Shown one piece after another: positions 19,901-31,900 of a stretch of 64,000 bases of DNA (position 1 is its first letter; each line of letters starts with the position of its first letter). The notes below the pieces were generated by a model, which saw only the letters and a program-made list of their open reading frames with translations, searched no databases and had not been told where the DNA came from. The translations under genes and the position numbers were made by a program. The stretch is from Paratrimastix pyriformis (Eukaryota; Preaxostyla; Paratrimastigidae), in contig JAPMOS010000006.1 of NCBI GenBank assembly GCA_027972325.1, positions 167,001 through 231,000 on the forward strand. The letters run 5' to 3'.

Positions 19901-22900
19901 TGGCGGGGGGACGAAGACCAAAAAGCGCTGAAACGACCTTCGCGTCTCCCCCGCATTCTCTCAACGCCCGCTCGACGATCTCTTGGGGGAATCTGCTCGT
20001 CTGTGTTTGCTCATTGCGGCCTGCCTCCCGGGGTTCTGATGTTGGTGTTGTTCCAGGGTGCAGCTGGGGTCCACAGGTACCTTGCAGGCCACGACGACCT
20101 TCCTCTCGGCGACGTCCCTCCAGTTCGTGGTGCCCGCCCAGCCCAGCGCTGCCATGGTCACCTACGAGGTCTTCGTCACCGAGACGGCCGCCGGTATGCA
20201 GTCGCCCTCTGCTGAGGCCCCCATGTTCAGCTACGCCCGTCCGTCCCCCCCCGATAATGCTGGCCTTTTGGCGCTTGGAGCTCTTCCTATCATGGCTTTT
20301 TCTTAGGTGGCGATGCACTCTGGGTCAGCGGTCAAAATTACAATTATTGGGTCCGTTGCCGCAGCCATTTGTTGTCCTCTCTGACCCTTCTCCTCCTCGG
20401 GCACACGCACAGATGGGCGACACATCCACCGGGACGGCTTTCCGTGAGATTGCGCTCCCCGTGGGCTGTCGTATCGCCCAAGTCTCCACAAACCCGAATG
20501 TTCCCCGCTCCTTCCTGCACTGTGTCGATGGCCGCCTCTTTGCTGCGGTCTGAGCCCAGATCTATTTCTTTGGCACTGACCCTGGCCCAGGGAGCCAACT
20601 CTGGAGGGCAGCTCTGCCTAGGCACCACGACGGATGCGCCGTTCACCCAGGTGACCTTGCCCGCTGGGAAGACCCTGAAGACAGTCGCCCCGGGCGCGGC
20701 GTCCACGATCCTCCACATGACGGACGGTCTGGAGGCGGCCTGTTTTGACCCTTCATCTTCATCCTTCCCCCGGACGCAGGCTCGCTGTATGGATGCGGAT
20801 CCTCGACCAGCGGGGAAGTTCTGTTCGGCTCCTGGACGCTCCTCCTCCATTCCTCGAGGCATTTGCCCAGACCGGGTGTGCCTTTTCTGCCTCTCTCGTG
20901 ATGCAGTCCTGGTTGTCTCAGGGTTGAATGTGGACGTTTCCTCGGTTCTTCCACTCCAACTCCACTGCATATTCTCGCTGGTCCATCTCACACTCCCTTT
21001 TGTGTGGGTTCGTGGGTCACGCACCCCAGTTCGGGACGGTGCTGGCGTCGCCTCAGCTCACCCCTATGTTGTTGACGCCCGGACTGCCCGCGGGCCGGAC
21101 GGTCGTCCAAGTATGCGCCATGGTCGCTTGTCCCCCCCACACACACACACACATACACACACACACACACATCATGCACGCACCCATTGGGCCTCTGGCT
21201 CACGCTCCTGTTTTTTTTTGCTTCGTTCAGGAAAGTGCCACTGTTCTTTTGCTGGACAACGGAGACCTGTACGGGGCGGTCCGCGTGCCTGGTGGATCGA
21301 TGGTGGGGCGCTCTTTTTGTCGGTTCTGACCCGATTCTTGCCGACATACCACTTGCAGGGATCGAACGTGGATGGGCGCCTTGGCCTTGGCCCCTCCGTC
21401 AGTAGCGCCACCGCCTTCACCAAGATCGCCCTGCCCACGGGCCGCACGGCACCCGCGATCAAATGTTCGGCTTGGAACCTTGCCGCCATCCTGGACGACG
21501 GCTCCGTGGCTACGTGCGGCTAGTCTGTGCCGATGGATCCTCATTCTCACAAACACCCCGCATCTCTCGCTCACAGCGGGGCCGATGGCGTCCTCGGGGA
21601 CGGAGCCACCACCGATCGCTACACCTTGGGAGCGGCTGTCCTACCGGGCACGGGGCGGAGGGCGGCCTCGCTTCAGATCTCCGCCTATACGCTCTTCGTC
21701 CGCTCGACCGACGGTCGGTGCCACCTCCAGCCTCCCCCTGCGTTCCTGAGCGGCACTGACACCCGACTTTCAGGCCACCTCTCCGGGACTGGGATGAATA
21801 ATTTCGGGTCTGATTGCCCCATGCTCGGCCTTTTCCGGAGGTGCCACATTGCGAGCCACCACCCTCAATTTTGTTTGTGTGCGGTCCCCAATTGGAATCG
21901 CAGGCAGCTCGGCCTGGGACACGCCAAGCCCATCAAAGTGCTGACGGACATCCCCATCCCGGGTGGAGCCGCTGCCGTCTTGTTTTCCTCGGGGCTCTTG
22001 ACGACCTTTGTCTCCACCTCCGATGGGCGCCTCCTCGCGTCGGGTGTCTGTTCCCGCCCCCTCCCGATCCATCACCCCACCGTGTCTCCCTCCCGTCTAT
22101 GTTATGCAGTTGAACGATAACGGGCGGCTCTTCACAGCGACCCCCGGCGATCGGCTGGTGCTGACCGAGAGCGACCTGCTGACCCCGCAACGTGCCATGC
22201 TGCAGGGGGTCGTCACCTCCAATCTCGGGTCGCTGGCTTGGGGCCTGTCTGTCCATGCTCTCCCCTCTTCGCCCAGATGCATGCATAAGTTCTTCCGTGA
22301 CCCTGCGCATGCCTCCATTCGACACTCACAACCCGCTCACCCCCGTTCCGACAGGGCGGCCCCATCGCTGACCGGCGCTCGCCTGCCACGGCCGAGGTTG
22401 GTCGGGCTGCGACCCTGACCCTGACGGGAGCCCACTTCCGCCAAGAGGCGGTCCCAGCGGTGAGGGTGGGCGGGCTGCCCTGTGTCAGCGTGGTGGTATT
22501 GAATGCGAGCTGCCTGCAGTGCACCACCCACCCCACCCTGCCGCTGGGCAGCCACGACGTTGTGGTCACCAACACGGACATCGGCCTCAACACCACCCGG
22601 GCAAGCGCCTTCACAGGTCCGCAACCCTTGACAGCTGCAAACTGTCCACAGGAAAGGCGACTCCTGGGTCAGGCGGCAGACAATGATGGTTTCATGGCTT
22701 TCTCATTTTTCCCCGACTTGAATCCGGGTCTTGGACTTGCCCTTCAGTCCTTGGTATTGGTCTGTTTGTATTTGGATGCGCACTTATCGATTCTCATCGG
22801 GGTCATGCCATTTTTCAGGGAGCGATGCCCTGTGGGCCAGTGGGGAGAACACCGCTTATTGGGTTCGTTCCAAAGTCATTCGCTCTTTGTCGACTCTGAC

Positions 22901-25900
22901 ACCACCCCTTGGACCTAGATGGGCGACACGTCCACTTCGACTCAACCATTTCACGAGGTTGCGCTTCCCGCGGGTTGTCGCATCGCCCAAGTCTACACGA
23001 ACCCTGGAAAGTCCCGGTCGTTTCTTCGGTGCGTCGATGGCCGCCTCTTCGCTGCGGTCTGTGCTCTGCGGCGCGAATACACAGCATCTTCTCTCTGGCG
23101 GACATCTGATACGTCTGATGCGTGTCCATACGTAGGGTGACAACTACGGAGGTGCGCTCTGCCTGGGCACCACGACCGATGCACCGTTCACACAGGTGAC
23201 CTTGCCCGCCGGAAAGATCCTGAAGGCAGTCGCCCCGGGCGCAGACGCCACGATCCTCCACATGACAGACGGTCTGGAGGCGGCGTTTGCTGACTTGTCC
23301 GCGTGCTCACTCCGACTCGCACAGGCTCGCTGTATGGGTGCGGCTCTTCGACTTTGGGGGAAGTTCTGTTCGTCCCCATTTCGCTGCTGCTGCGCTCGCT
23401 CCATCCGGAAACCACCCTGCTTTGAGCGCGTGCATTTGGACGCTGTACGCCATTCTTCTCACCTCTGATGTCTGACGATGCGTGACAAACACGTCCTTCC
23501 AGTTGGGGACCGTGCTGGCCTCGCCTCAGCTGACGCCGCTGTTGATCACGCCCGGGCTGCCCGCCGGCCGGACGGTCGTCCAAGTGTGCACCATGGTCGC
23601 TTCGCCCTCACGTCTCAGCTCATTTTGTTTTACTTCGTTCAGAAATCCGCTACTGCGCTGCTGCTGGAGAATGGCGACGTGTACGGGGCGGTCCGTCTCC
23701 AACCAAGGAATGGAGTGGACTCACACAGCATATGATTGCCTCTCAGGGATCGAACACGAATGGGCGCCTTGGCCTCGGCTCCTCCGTCACCAGCGCCTCT
23801 GCCTTCACCAAGATCGCCCTGCCGACGGACCGCACAGCAACCTCCATAACTTGCACATATTACAACCTGGCCGCGATCCTGGATGATGGCTCCGTGGCCA
23901 CCTGTGGCTCGTCTGCGCTCGCTGGGGTTGGCCTTGCTCTCGCTCACATTCTCTCCAGGGGGGGTTCTGGCGTCAACGGGGACGGGACCACCGCCGATCG
24001 CTACACCTTGACGACGGTTGCCCTGCCGGGCACGGGGCGGAGGGCGGCCTCGCTGCAGATCTCCGCCTATACGCTCTTCGTCCGCTCGACCGACGGTCCG
24101 CAGCATTCACAGCGAACGATCCTCACCCTCTCCATGCTTGTAGGCAGCATCTCCGGGGCCGGGTTGAATACTGAAGGGTCTGTCCTGCGCTTTCCGTGCT
24201 CGCAATCGATTTTTCATGCGGTCCCCATTCCTCTTTTCAGGCAACTGGGCCTGGGGCATACCACCAGCCCCATTCCTCTGCTGACGGACCTCCCCATCCC
24301 GACTGGGGCCACCACCGCCTGGTTCGCCGTTGGGCCCGACGCTACCTTCGTCTACACCACCGATGGGCGGCTCCTCGTGGTGGGTGTCTGTCCGGCGCGA
24401 CATCTCTTCGCACCCTCCAAGCACCTGCCTGCGAGAGTCCTCCCCCCGACACACAACAGAGTTCTCAGCAACGCCCTGATTCCCTTTTCGCACTCTCATA
24501 CAGTCCGGGCAGTTCATAGCGACCTCCGGTGATCTGCTGGTGCTGACCGAGAGTACCTTGATGACCACGCAACGGGGCAAGCTGCAAGGGGCCGCATCCA
24601 CTTCAACCGGTTCTCTGACTTGGGGCCTGTCTGTCCCCCCCCCCCCCCACTCCTCGCCAAAACTCGCGCTCCGATCAGCAATCACGCTCATTATTGCGTT
24701 ACCAGCCCAAGGCGCGCCGCTCGCCGCTCACCCTTGTAATTTTCTTTTCTAGGGCCGTCCCGTCTCTGACAGGCGTTGCGCCCGCCAGGGCTGAGGTCAG
24801 CATCCCCACGACCCTGACACTGACAGGGGCCCACTTCCGCGCTGAGGCCACCGTGGTGACGGTGGGCGGGCTGCCCTGTGCCAACGTGGTCGTGGCCAGT
24901 GCTGCCTCGCTTCAGTGCACCACCGACCCGGCCCTCCCATCGGGCAGCCACGACGTTGTGGTCACCAACACAGACATTGGCCTCAACGCCACCCTGACAA
25001 ACGCCTTCACAGGTCCGTGTACTTTTATTAACGTAACCTCACCGGGTCCGCTGCTGCGTAGTTGTTTGTTTCCACGTGTCGAGCCTCAGCACCCCCGTGG
25101 GCAGGCCCGGCGATGTCATCAATGTGACCGGGTGCGGCTTCACGGCCACCTGCCGGTCCGTACCCTGCCTCGCGATCGGCTGATGGCGACTTTGTATGAT
25201 TCCAGGGTGCAGCTGGGGGCCACAGGGGCCTTGTTGGCCACGACCTTCCTCTCGGCGACCTCCATCCAGTTCGAGGTGCCCGCCCAGCCCACTACAACTG
25301 TCCTGGACGAGGTCTTCGTCACTGAGACTGCGACCGGCATGCAGTCACCCTCGACGGGCGCCACCTTCAGCTATGCCCGTCCGTGGCCGAGGGATCTCTG
25401 GGGCTCTTGTTCAGTATCTCCGTCTTCTCATATCCCTGACAGTTTTCTTTAACTTTTCTTATTTTTCTTTTATCTTTGTCCCATCTCGAGCAGGGGGCGA
25501 TGCTCTCTGGGCCAGCGGACAGAACGATTATTACTGGGTCTGCCACCCAGGCATTTGTCAATCTGACCCTTTTCTTCTTGGGGCGCACGTAGCTGGGCGA
25601 CACAGCCACCGGGACGGCTTTTCGCGAGATCGCGCTCCCGGCGGGCTGCCGCATCGCCCAGGTGTTCTCGAACCCCACCATTACGCGGTCCTTTCTTCAC
25701 TGTGTCGATGGCCGCCTCTTTGCTGCGGTCTGTCTTTTCCGTTGATGCCGACATTCTCACCCTTTACCGCAGGGGTCCAATTATGGAGGGCAGCTCTGCT
25801 TGGGCACCACAGCGAATGCTCCGCTCACCCAGGTGACTTTGCCCGCTGGGAAGACCCTCAAGACAGTCGCCACGAGCGGGCTTGCCACGATCCTCCACAT

Positions 25901-28900
25901 GACGGATGGTCTGGAGGCGGCGTTTTCTCCGACTCATTTTTTTGCGTCCACGGAACACAGGCTCGTTGTACGGATGCGGGAACCCGTATCATAGGGAAGT
26001 TCTGTTCGTCTCCCTGGTGTTTCTTGGGAATTGTCCACTGGGAGGTTCAGTCCGTCCCGTAGTTCACCTCCTTTTCCGGTTGTTTGCGGATTTCTGATGC
26101 AATCCAGCTCGGGACAAGCCTCCTGGCGCCTCAGCTCACACCGCTGTTGCTCGCGCCCGGGCTGCCCGCCAGCCGGACGGTCGCCCAAGTGTGCGCCATC
26201 GTGATTCCATCGCCACCATGGGTCGGCTCACACCCAGTTTGTTTTGGCTTTGCTTCGTTCAGGAATACGCCACTGTTCTGCTGCTGGACAACGGCGACAT
26301 GTACGGGGCGGTCCGTACTCAGAGCGTCAAATTTGATCCAAATCCTCTCGACGTGTGCACGTAGGGGTCGAACCTGGATGGGCGGCTTGGTCTCGGCTCC
26401 TCCGTCACCAGCGCCAGCTTCTTCACTAAGATCGCCCTGCCCGCGGGCCGCAGAGCAACCACGATCGCATGCTCATTTTGGAACCTTGCCGCCATCCTGG
26501 ACGACGGCTCCGTGGCCGCCTGTGGCTCGTCCGTTTTTGCCTGCCTCTGACGAGCCTGCTCATCTCCGTACAGGGGATATTTTGGCTCGATCGGGGACGG
26601 GACCACCACCGATCGCTACACTTTGACCCCGGTTGCCCTGCCGGGCACCGGGCGGAGGGCGGCCTCGCTCCACCTTGCCCAAGCGACGTTCTTCGTCGGC
26701 TCCACCGAAGGTTGGCGCCGCCAGCCCTCCCTTCCATTTCCATCTCACGCCAACCCTCATCCTTTCGCGCAGGCATCACCTCCGGGGCTGGGTGGAATGA
26801 CCGCGGGTCTGTCCTTCCTCGTGGGGTCTCTTTCGGTGCCACTGAACGCAGGAGAAGCATGGCAACGCGATTGCCCGTCGATGCTGTGGCTCAGCTTATC
26901 ATGTCTTTTTGTCTGTGTGGGTTTGCAGGCAGCTCGGCCTGGGGCACACCAACTATCCCATCAAAGCGCTGACGGACATCCCCATCCCGGCGGGGGCCAC
27001 CGTCGCCTGGTTTGCGCCTGGATTTACGACGACCTTTGCCTATACCACCGATGGGCGCCTCCTCGTGGCGGGTGTCTGTTGATGCCCCTCCCTTCCCCTT
27101 CCAGAGAGAACATGCAAGGGCGCAGGCGGCAAGTTCAAGAAAGAAATACTCGCTTCTACCCTCGTTCACACGTCCACCCACCTGTGTAGCAAGGTGATTA
27201 CGGGGGCCTCTTCATGACGACCCCCGGCAACCGACTGGTGTTGACCGAGAGCGACCTGCTGACCCCGCAACGTGCCAGGCTGCAGGGGGTCGCACCCTTC
27301 GACACGGGTACTCTGGCCTGGGGCCTGTCTGTCCGACCTCCACTCCCCCTCTCCTCCGGACATGGCCGCGATTCAGCTTCTATCGGGATTGGAGCACCCA
27401 ATCACCTCTTGCCATTTTTCGATTCATCCGATAGGGCCGCTCCGTCGCTCAATGGCGTCTCGCCTTCCACAGCCTACGCCGGTAGAACAGTGACCCTGAC
27501 GGGGGCCCACTTCCGCGCAGAGGCCACCGTGGTGACGGTGGGCGGGCTGCCCTGTGCCAACGCCAAACTTGTTGATGCGACCTGCCTGCAGTGCACCACC
27601 GACGCCGCCCTGCCGCTGGGCAGCCATGACGTTGTGGTCACCAACACGGACATCGGCCTCAACGCCACCCTGACGAGTGCTTTTGCAGGTCCGTGTGTGG
27701 AAGGAGCACGGAGTGACAGGCAGCAAAGACGGAGGCCCTGTTGTTGACGCCACCAACGTACCCGTTGCGCAGTCGGCTGTTTCCGCGTGTCGAGCCTCAG
27801 CGCCTCGGTGGGCAGGCCCGGCGATGTCATCACTGTGACCGGGTGCGGCTTCACGGCCACCTGCCGGTCCGCATTCAGCCGTGCCTGGCCACTGGTGTCT
27901 CGTTGGATTGGGACAGCTTTTGAATTCTTACACCCGCGTTTTGTCTGCTCAGGGTGCAGCTGGGGACCGGAGGGGCCTTGCTGGCCACGACCTTCCTCTC
28001 GGCGACGTCCCTCCGGTTCGTGGTTCCCGCCCAGCCCAGCGCGGCCATAGGGGCCGCCTACGAGGTCCTCGTCACCGAGACGGCAACCGGCGACCAAGCG
28101 CCATCAACCGGGGTCGCCTGGTTCGGCTACCCACGTCCGTGTCCAAGTGTGTTCCCATCAGTCTTTTCCTGACGTGTCTCACATCCACTTCCTGGTCGTC
28201 GTTTCCACCCGCCCGTCCACCGTCCACGCGCAGCCACGGTGAGCGGGCTCTCGGTGCTGCATGGGCCTGCCGGGAGCACGACCGCGGTGACCGTGACGGG
28301 CACCAACTTTGCCGGTGGGGCCGCGGTGCGGCTGGGCACGGGGGCCGCCCACATCGATGTGACCCCATCGGGCGCTCCGTCCAGCAACAGCCTGACCTTC
28401 GTCGTGCCCACCCAGGCCAGCGCCGAGAGCCAGCTGGGGTCCCGACACAGTGGCCAGTGGGCCGTGGCCGTGGTGAACCCCGCCAGCGCCGGGTCGGGCC
28501 TCTCGGCCGAGACGGGCCCCGGGCTCACCTTCAGCTACCAGCGTCCGTGCGGCTCCCATCCGCTGTTCACGTCCCTCATCCCCACTGTCCCCCACCCCCC
28601 TATTTTGCAGCGGCGGTGACTGGGGTCAGCCCGGCTTGGGTCGCCCGAACGGCCGCCTCAACCAACGTGACCGTGACGGGCCGCAACCTGTACAGCGGGG
28701 CCGCGGTGCACCTGGCGGTGGCTGCGGTGGGTGGCGGAGGGAGCGGCACGGCCCCGCCGGGTGGGGACATCACCCCGACCAGCATCGCCCCCAGCGAGGA
28801 CGCGCTCACCTTCGACCTGCCCGCCCCGGCCAGCGGGGTGGCCGACCTGCTCGAGGTGCACGTCAGCATGCCCGCCGCCCTGATGGGGGGGACCGGCGGC

Positions 28901-31900
28901 GGGGCGGTCTACTCGCCCCAGACTGCCGTCACCATCCATTGTCCGTTCGCCGTTTCCGTCATTCCTCATGCTCATGTGACGGGTTCGGGGGGCAACCGGC
29001 GATCATGTTGTGGCTGGCAGTTTACACCCCGCCGGCGGTGGTCGCGGTCAGCGCGCTCAGCAGCAACGCCCACAGCCCGCTGCTGGCCAAGGTGGGCGAC
29101 CAGGTGACGGTCACCTTCACGGCCAACGTGGCCCTGGACGACATGAGTCCCTCCGCGCTCCCCGTCGTGACCCTGGCCGGCCGTGGGGCAGCGGTGGCCT
29201 TCGTCGGGGCCGGGGCGACCACCTTCACGGCCGTGTTGGCCATGACCAGCGGGAACACCCAGGGCAACCTGACCTTCGCCCTGAGCAGCATGCGCGACCC
29301 GCAGGGCAACTTGCAGACTGAGGCCACCATCACGGGCACCACCGACGTCGTCTTCGGTCTGTGAGCCCGTCATCCCCTTCTGGCGGTGTTGTCTGGCGCG
29401 CTGACCGAGTGCGAGTGCCCCCGCTGGCCTGACCCCTGACCCCTGACTCCTGCCCTCCACGGCAGATTCGGTGGCGCCCCGGCTGGCCGCGGTGACGGGC
29501 GCCTCCAGCAGCGGCGTGGCTGGCTTTGCCCGGGTGGGCGATCAGGTGACGCTCACCCTGCAGGCCGACGAGGCCCTCGACGATGCGGCGGCGACCCTGC
29601 CCGGGGTCATGCTGGCCGGCCGGGCGGCTGCCGTGCAACTGGTCGGAGCGGCGACCGTTCGGGCCACGGTGACCCTACTGGTCGGCCCTTGGGCCCATCG
29701 GCTACACCCTGAGCGGATCCCTCTGCGACCTGGCCGGCAACTGCAACAGCTCCCTGGCCCCCGCCAGCGGGCTGATCGGCATCACATTCGGTCTGCCAAG
29801 GACCCTGCCCAAAATAGAAAGCACACCCAAGTGGTAATCACTAGTGTGATCAAAAGTCACCAACAGCAGAAAATGCGGGCTGCGATGCGCGTTGTTGGGG
29901 GATTTGTAATTCAAAAAGAGGGGTCCATCCAAATCGCCCCGGCGCACCAAATCGCCCCGGCGCACCAAATCGCCTCATTTCCATCTCCGCAACAGTGTAC
30001 TGAAGAGACGCGTTGGCAAGTTGTTTTGGCAAGTGGAAGAAGGGAAAAAGGAATCGAGAAAATATACAAATAGTCTCCGGAACCCGAAAGGCCCTGCAGA
30101 CATCTGGCAAATTTTCTTCTGCACGCCACCGACGCTCGAATGAGAGCATTTTTGGCAAACTCTGCGCCGAATTCGATCGGAAAGAAAATGATGGGTGGTT
30201 GACAGATCAATCTCGGAACTCGGCAGTACCCAGTCAGTCAGTCTCGTGTTAATGCAGCCTCGTGTGAGGCTAACTAAGGAACCATGAGAAAGAGATCGCC
30301 ACAAAAGGTTTTTTTTCCCCTCAATTTCCCCTCACCTCATAACCCCCGATCGGCCTCGCCTCATCGGTTCAAACGGCATCGCCTCTCATCATCCCCACCT
30401 CCTTCCGGTAAGCCTCGGCCTCGACCCCGCAGCAACTTCCGGGAATTGGCTGCCAGTGCGTAGGCACTCATTCCCACCACGACTCCCCTTCGCAGCCGAG
30501 GCCTCCGCGGCCCGGTCCAACCTGACCTTCGCCCGTCAGGGCACCGCGGGCACATGGCAGCCGGTCCTGATCAGAGCCAGTGATCCCGACGGCAATCCGG
30601 TTCCCTGCACTGCGACCTGTGCCGGCACGGCCTTTGCCCTGGAGCTGTCCTCGGCCCAGGCGGGCCTCGGTGCGGTGGGGGTCCCTCTGGCGCCGGTCGA
30701 GTGGTCCTGCCTCGGCACGGACTTCCTGGCCAACTACTCGGCGCCCCTCGTGGCCGCATCCGATTACATCCTCTGGTGCGTCGACCTGATCGGACCTCGG
30801 GAGCGAGCGCCCTGGGGCCTCGTCGTCACGCCAGGTCCGCATCGGCCTCCCGGTGGCCCCCATCGCTTCTTCGGGGAGTTGTGAGCCGTCCCTTCACTCA
30901 TGCTCGCTGTCCACCCCCTTCGCGACCACATAGACTCTATCTCGGCGGCCCATTGCCACATGACCGTCCCAGCCAGCACCGCGGGCCTGACCGTGGGCAT
31001 CCCGTGCACAAGCACCTTCACTGCCCGCGATCGGTGGGGCAACCACATCCCCTGCACGAACGCCACGGCCAACGCCACCTTCGTGCTGCTGCTGGACGAG
31101 GCGGCCCCGGCCAACCTGACGTGGACCTGCACGGGTGGCGGCGACTTTGCGGGGACCTTCACGCCCATGGCTCCGTTTGGGCACACCCTCAAGGGGGCCA
31201 CTCGTGCCTCCGGGGAGCCCGTTGGTGAGGAGGCTACAATCACCGTCGAACCTGGTTTGTTGTCATGACAGCCTCCCCCACCCCCCTTCCCCCACCCCCC
31301 ACTCATTCACCCACCTCTCGCACCCACACCTTCTCATCATTTCGCATCGTCTTGGGGTTGTGCGCGTTTCCCTCACCTAGCTCCTGTGGACGGCGCCCAG
31401 AGCTTCGTCTCGACCAACAGCACCGTTGTCGTGGCTGGCCACCTGTTGGCGGTCAGCATCGTTGCCAGGGACGCGTATGGCCGCTCGGGCGTCGTCTGCA
31501 CGGCGGCCAACGTCAACGCCACCTTTGCCCTGCTCTGGGACGGGTGCGCCCCCGAGGACCTCTCGTGGGGCTGCCGTGCCGTCGCCACGGAGGCTGGCGG
31601 GCCGGCGTGGGTGGGCACCTTCCGACCGGTGGTTGCTGGGCCGCACCTCCTGGCCGTCGTGGCCCTCTCGGACGGGGCCTTCCTGACGAGCGGAGGCACA
31701 CAGCCGTCCAACTTGACCGTGACCGTGACTGAAGGTCTGTGATCATTTTCTGTCTGGATGGCGTGAAGCTTCCCGCCTTGCCCCCACCACCTGTGGCTTC
31801 TGGCTCACGTCAAGTCTTGTTCTGTGGGACTACGTGTCCCTGCAGGCCCGATGGCGGCCTCCCAGGCCACGCTGGTCGTCCTGGGCGACGGCGGCGGCTC

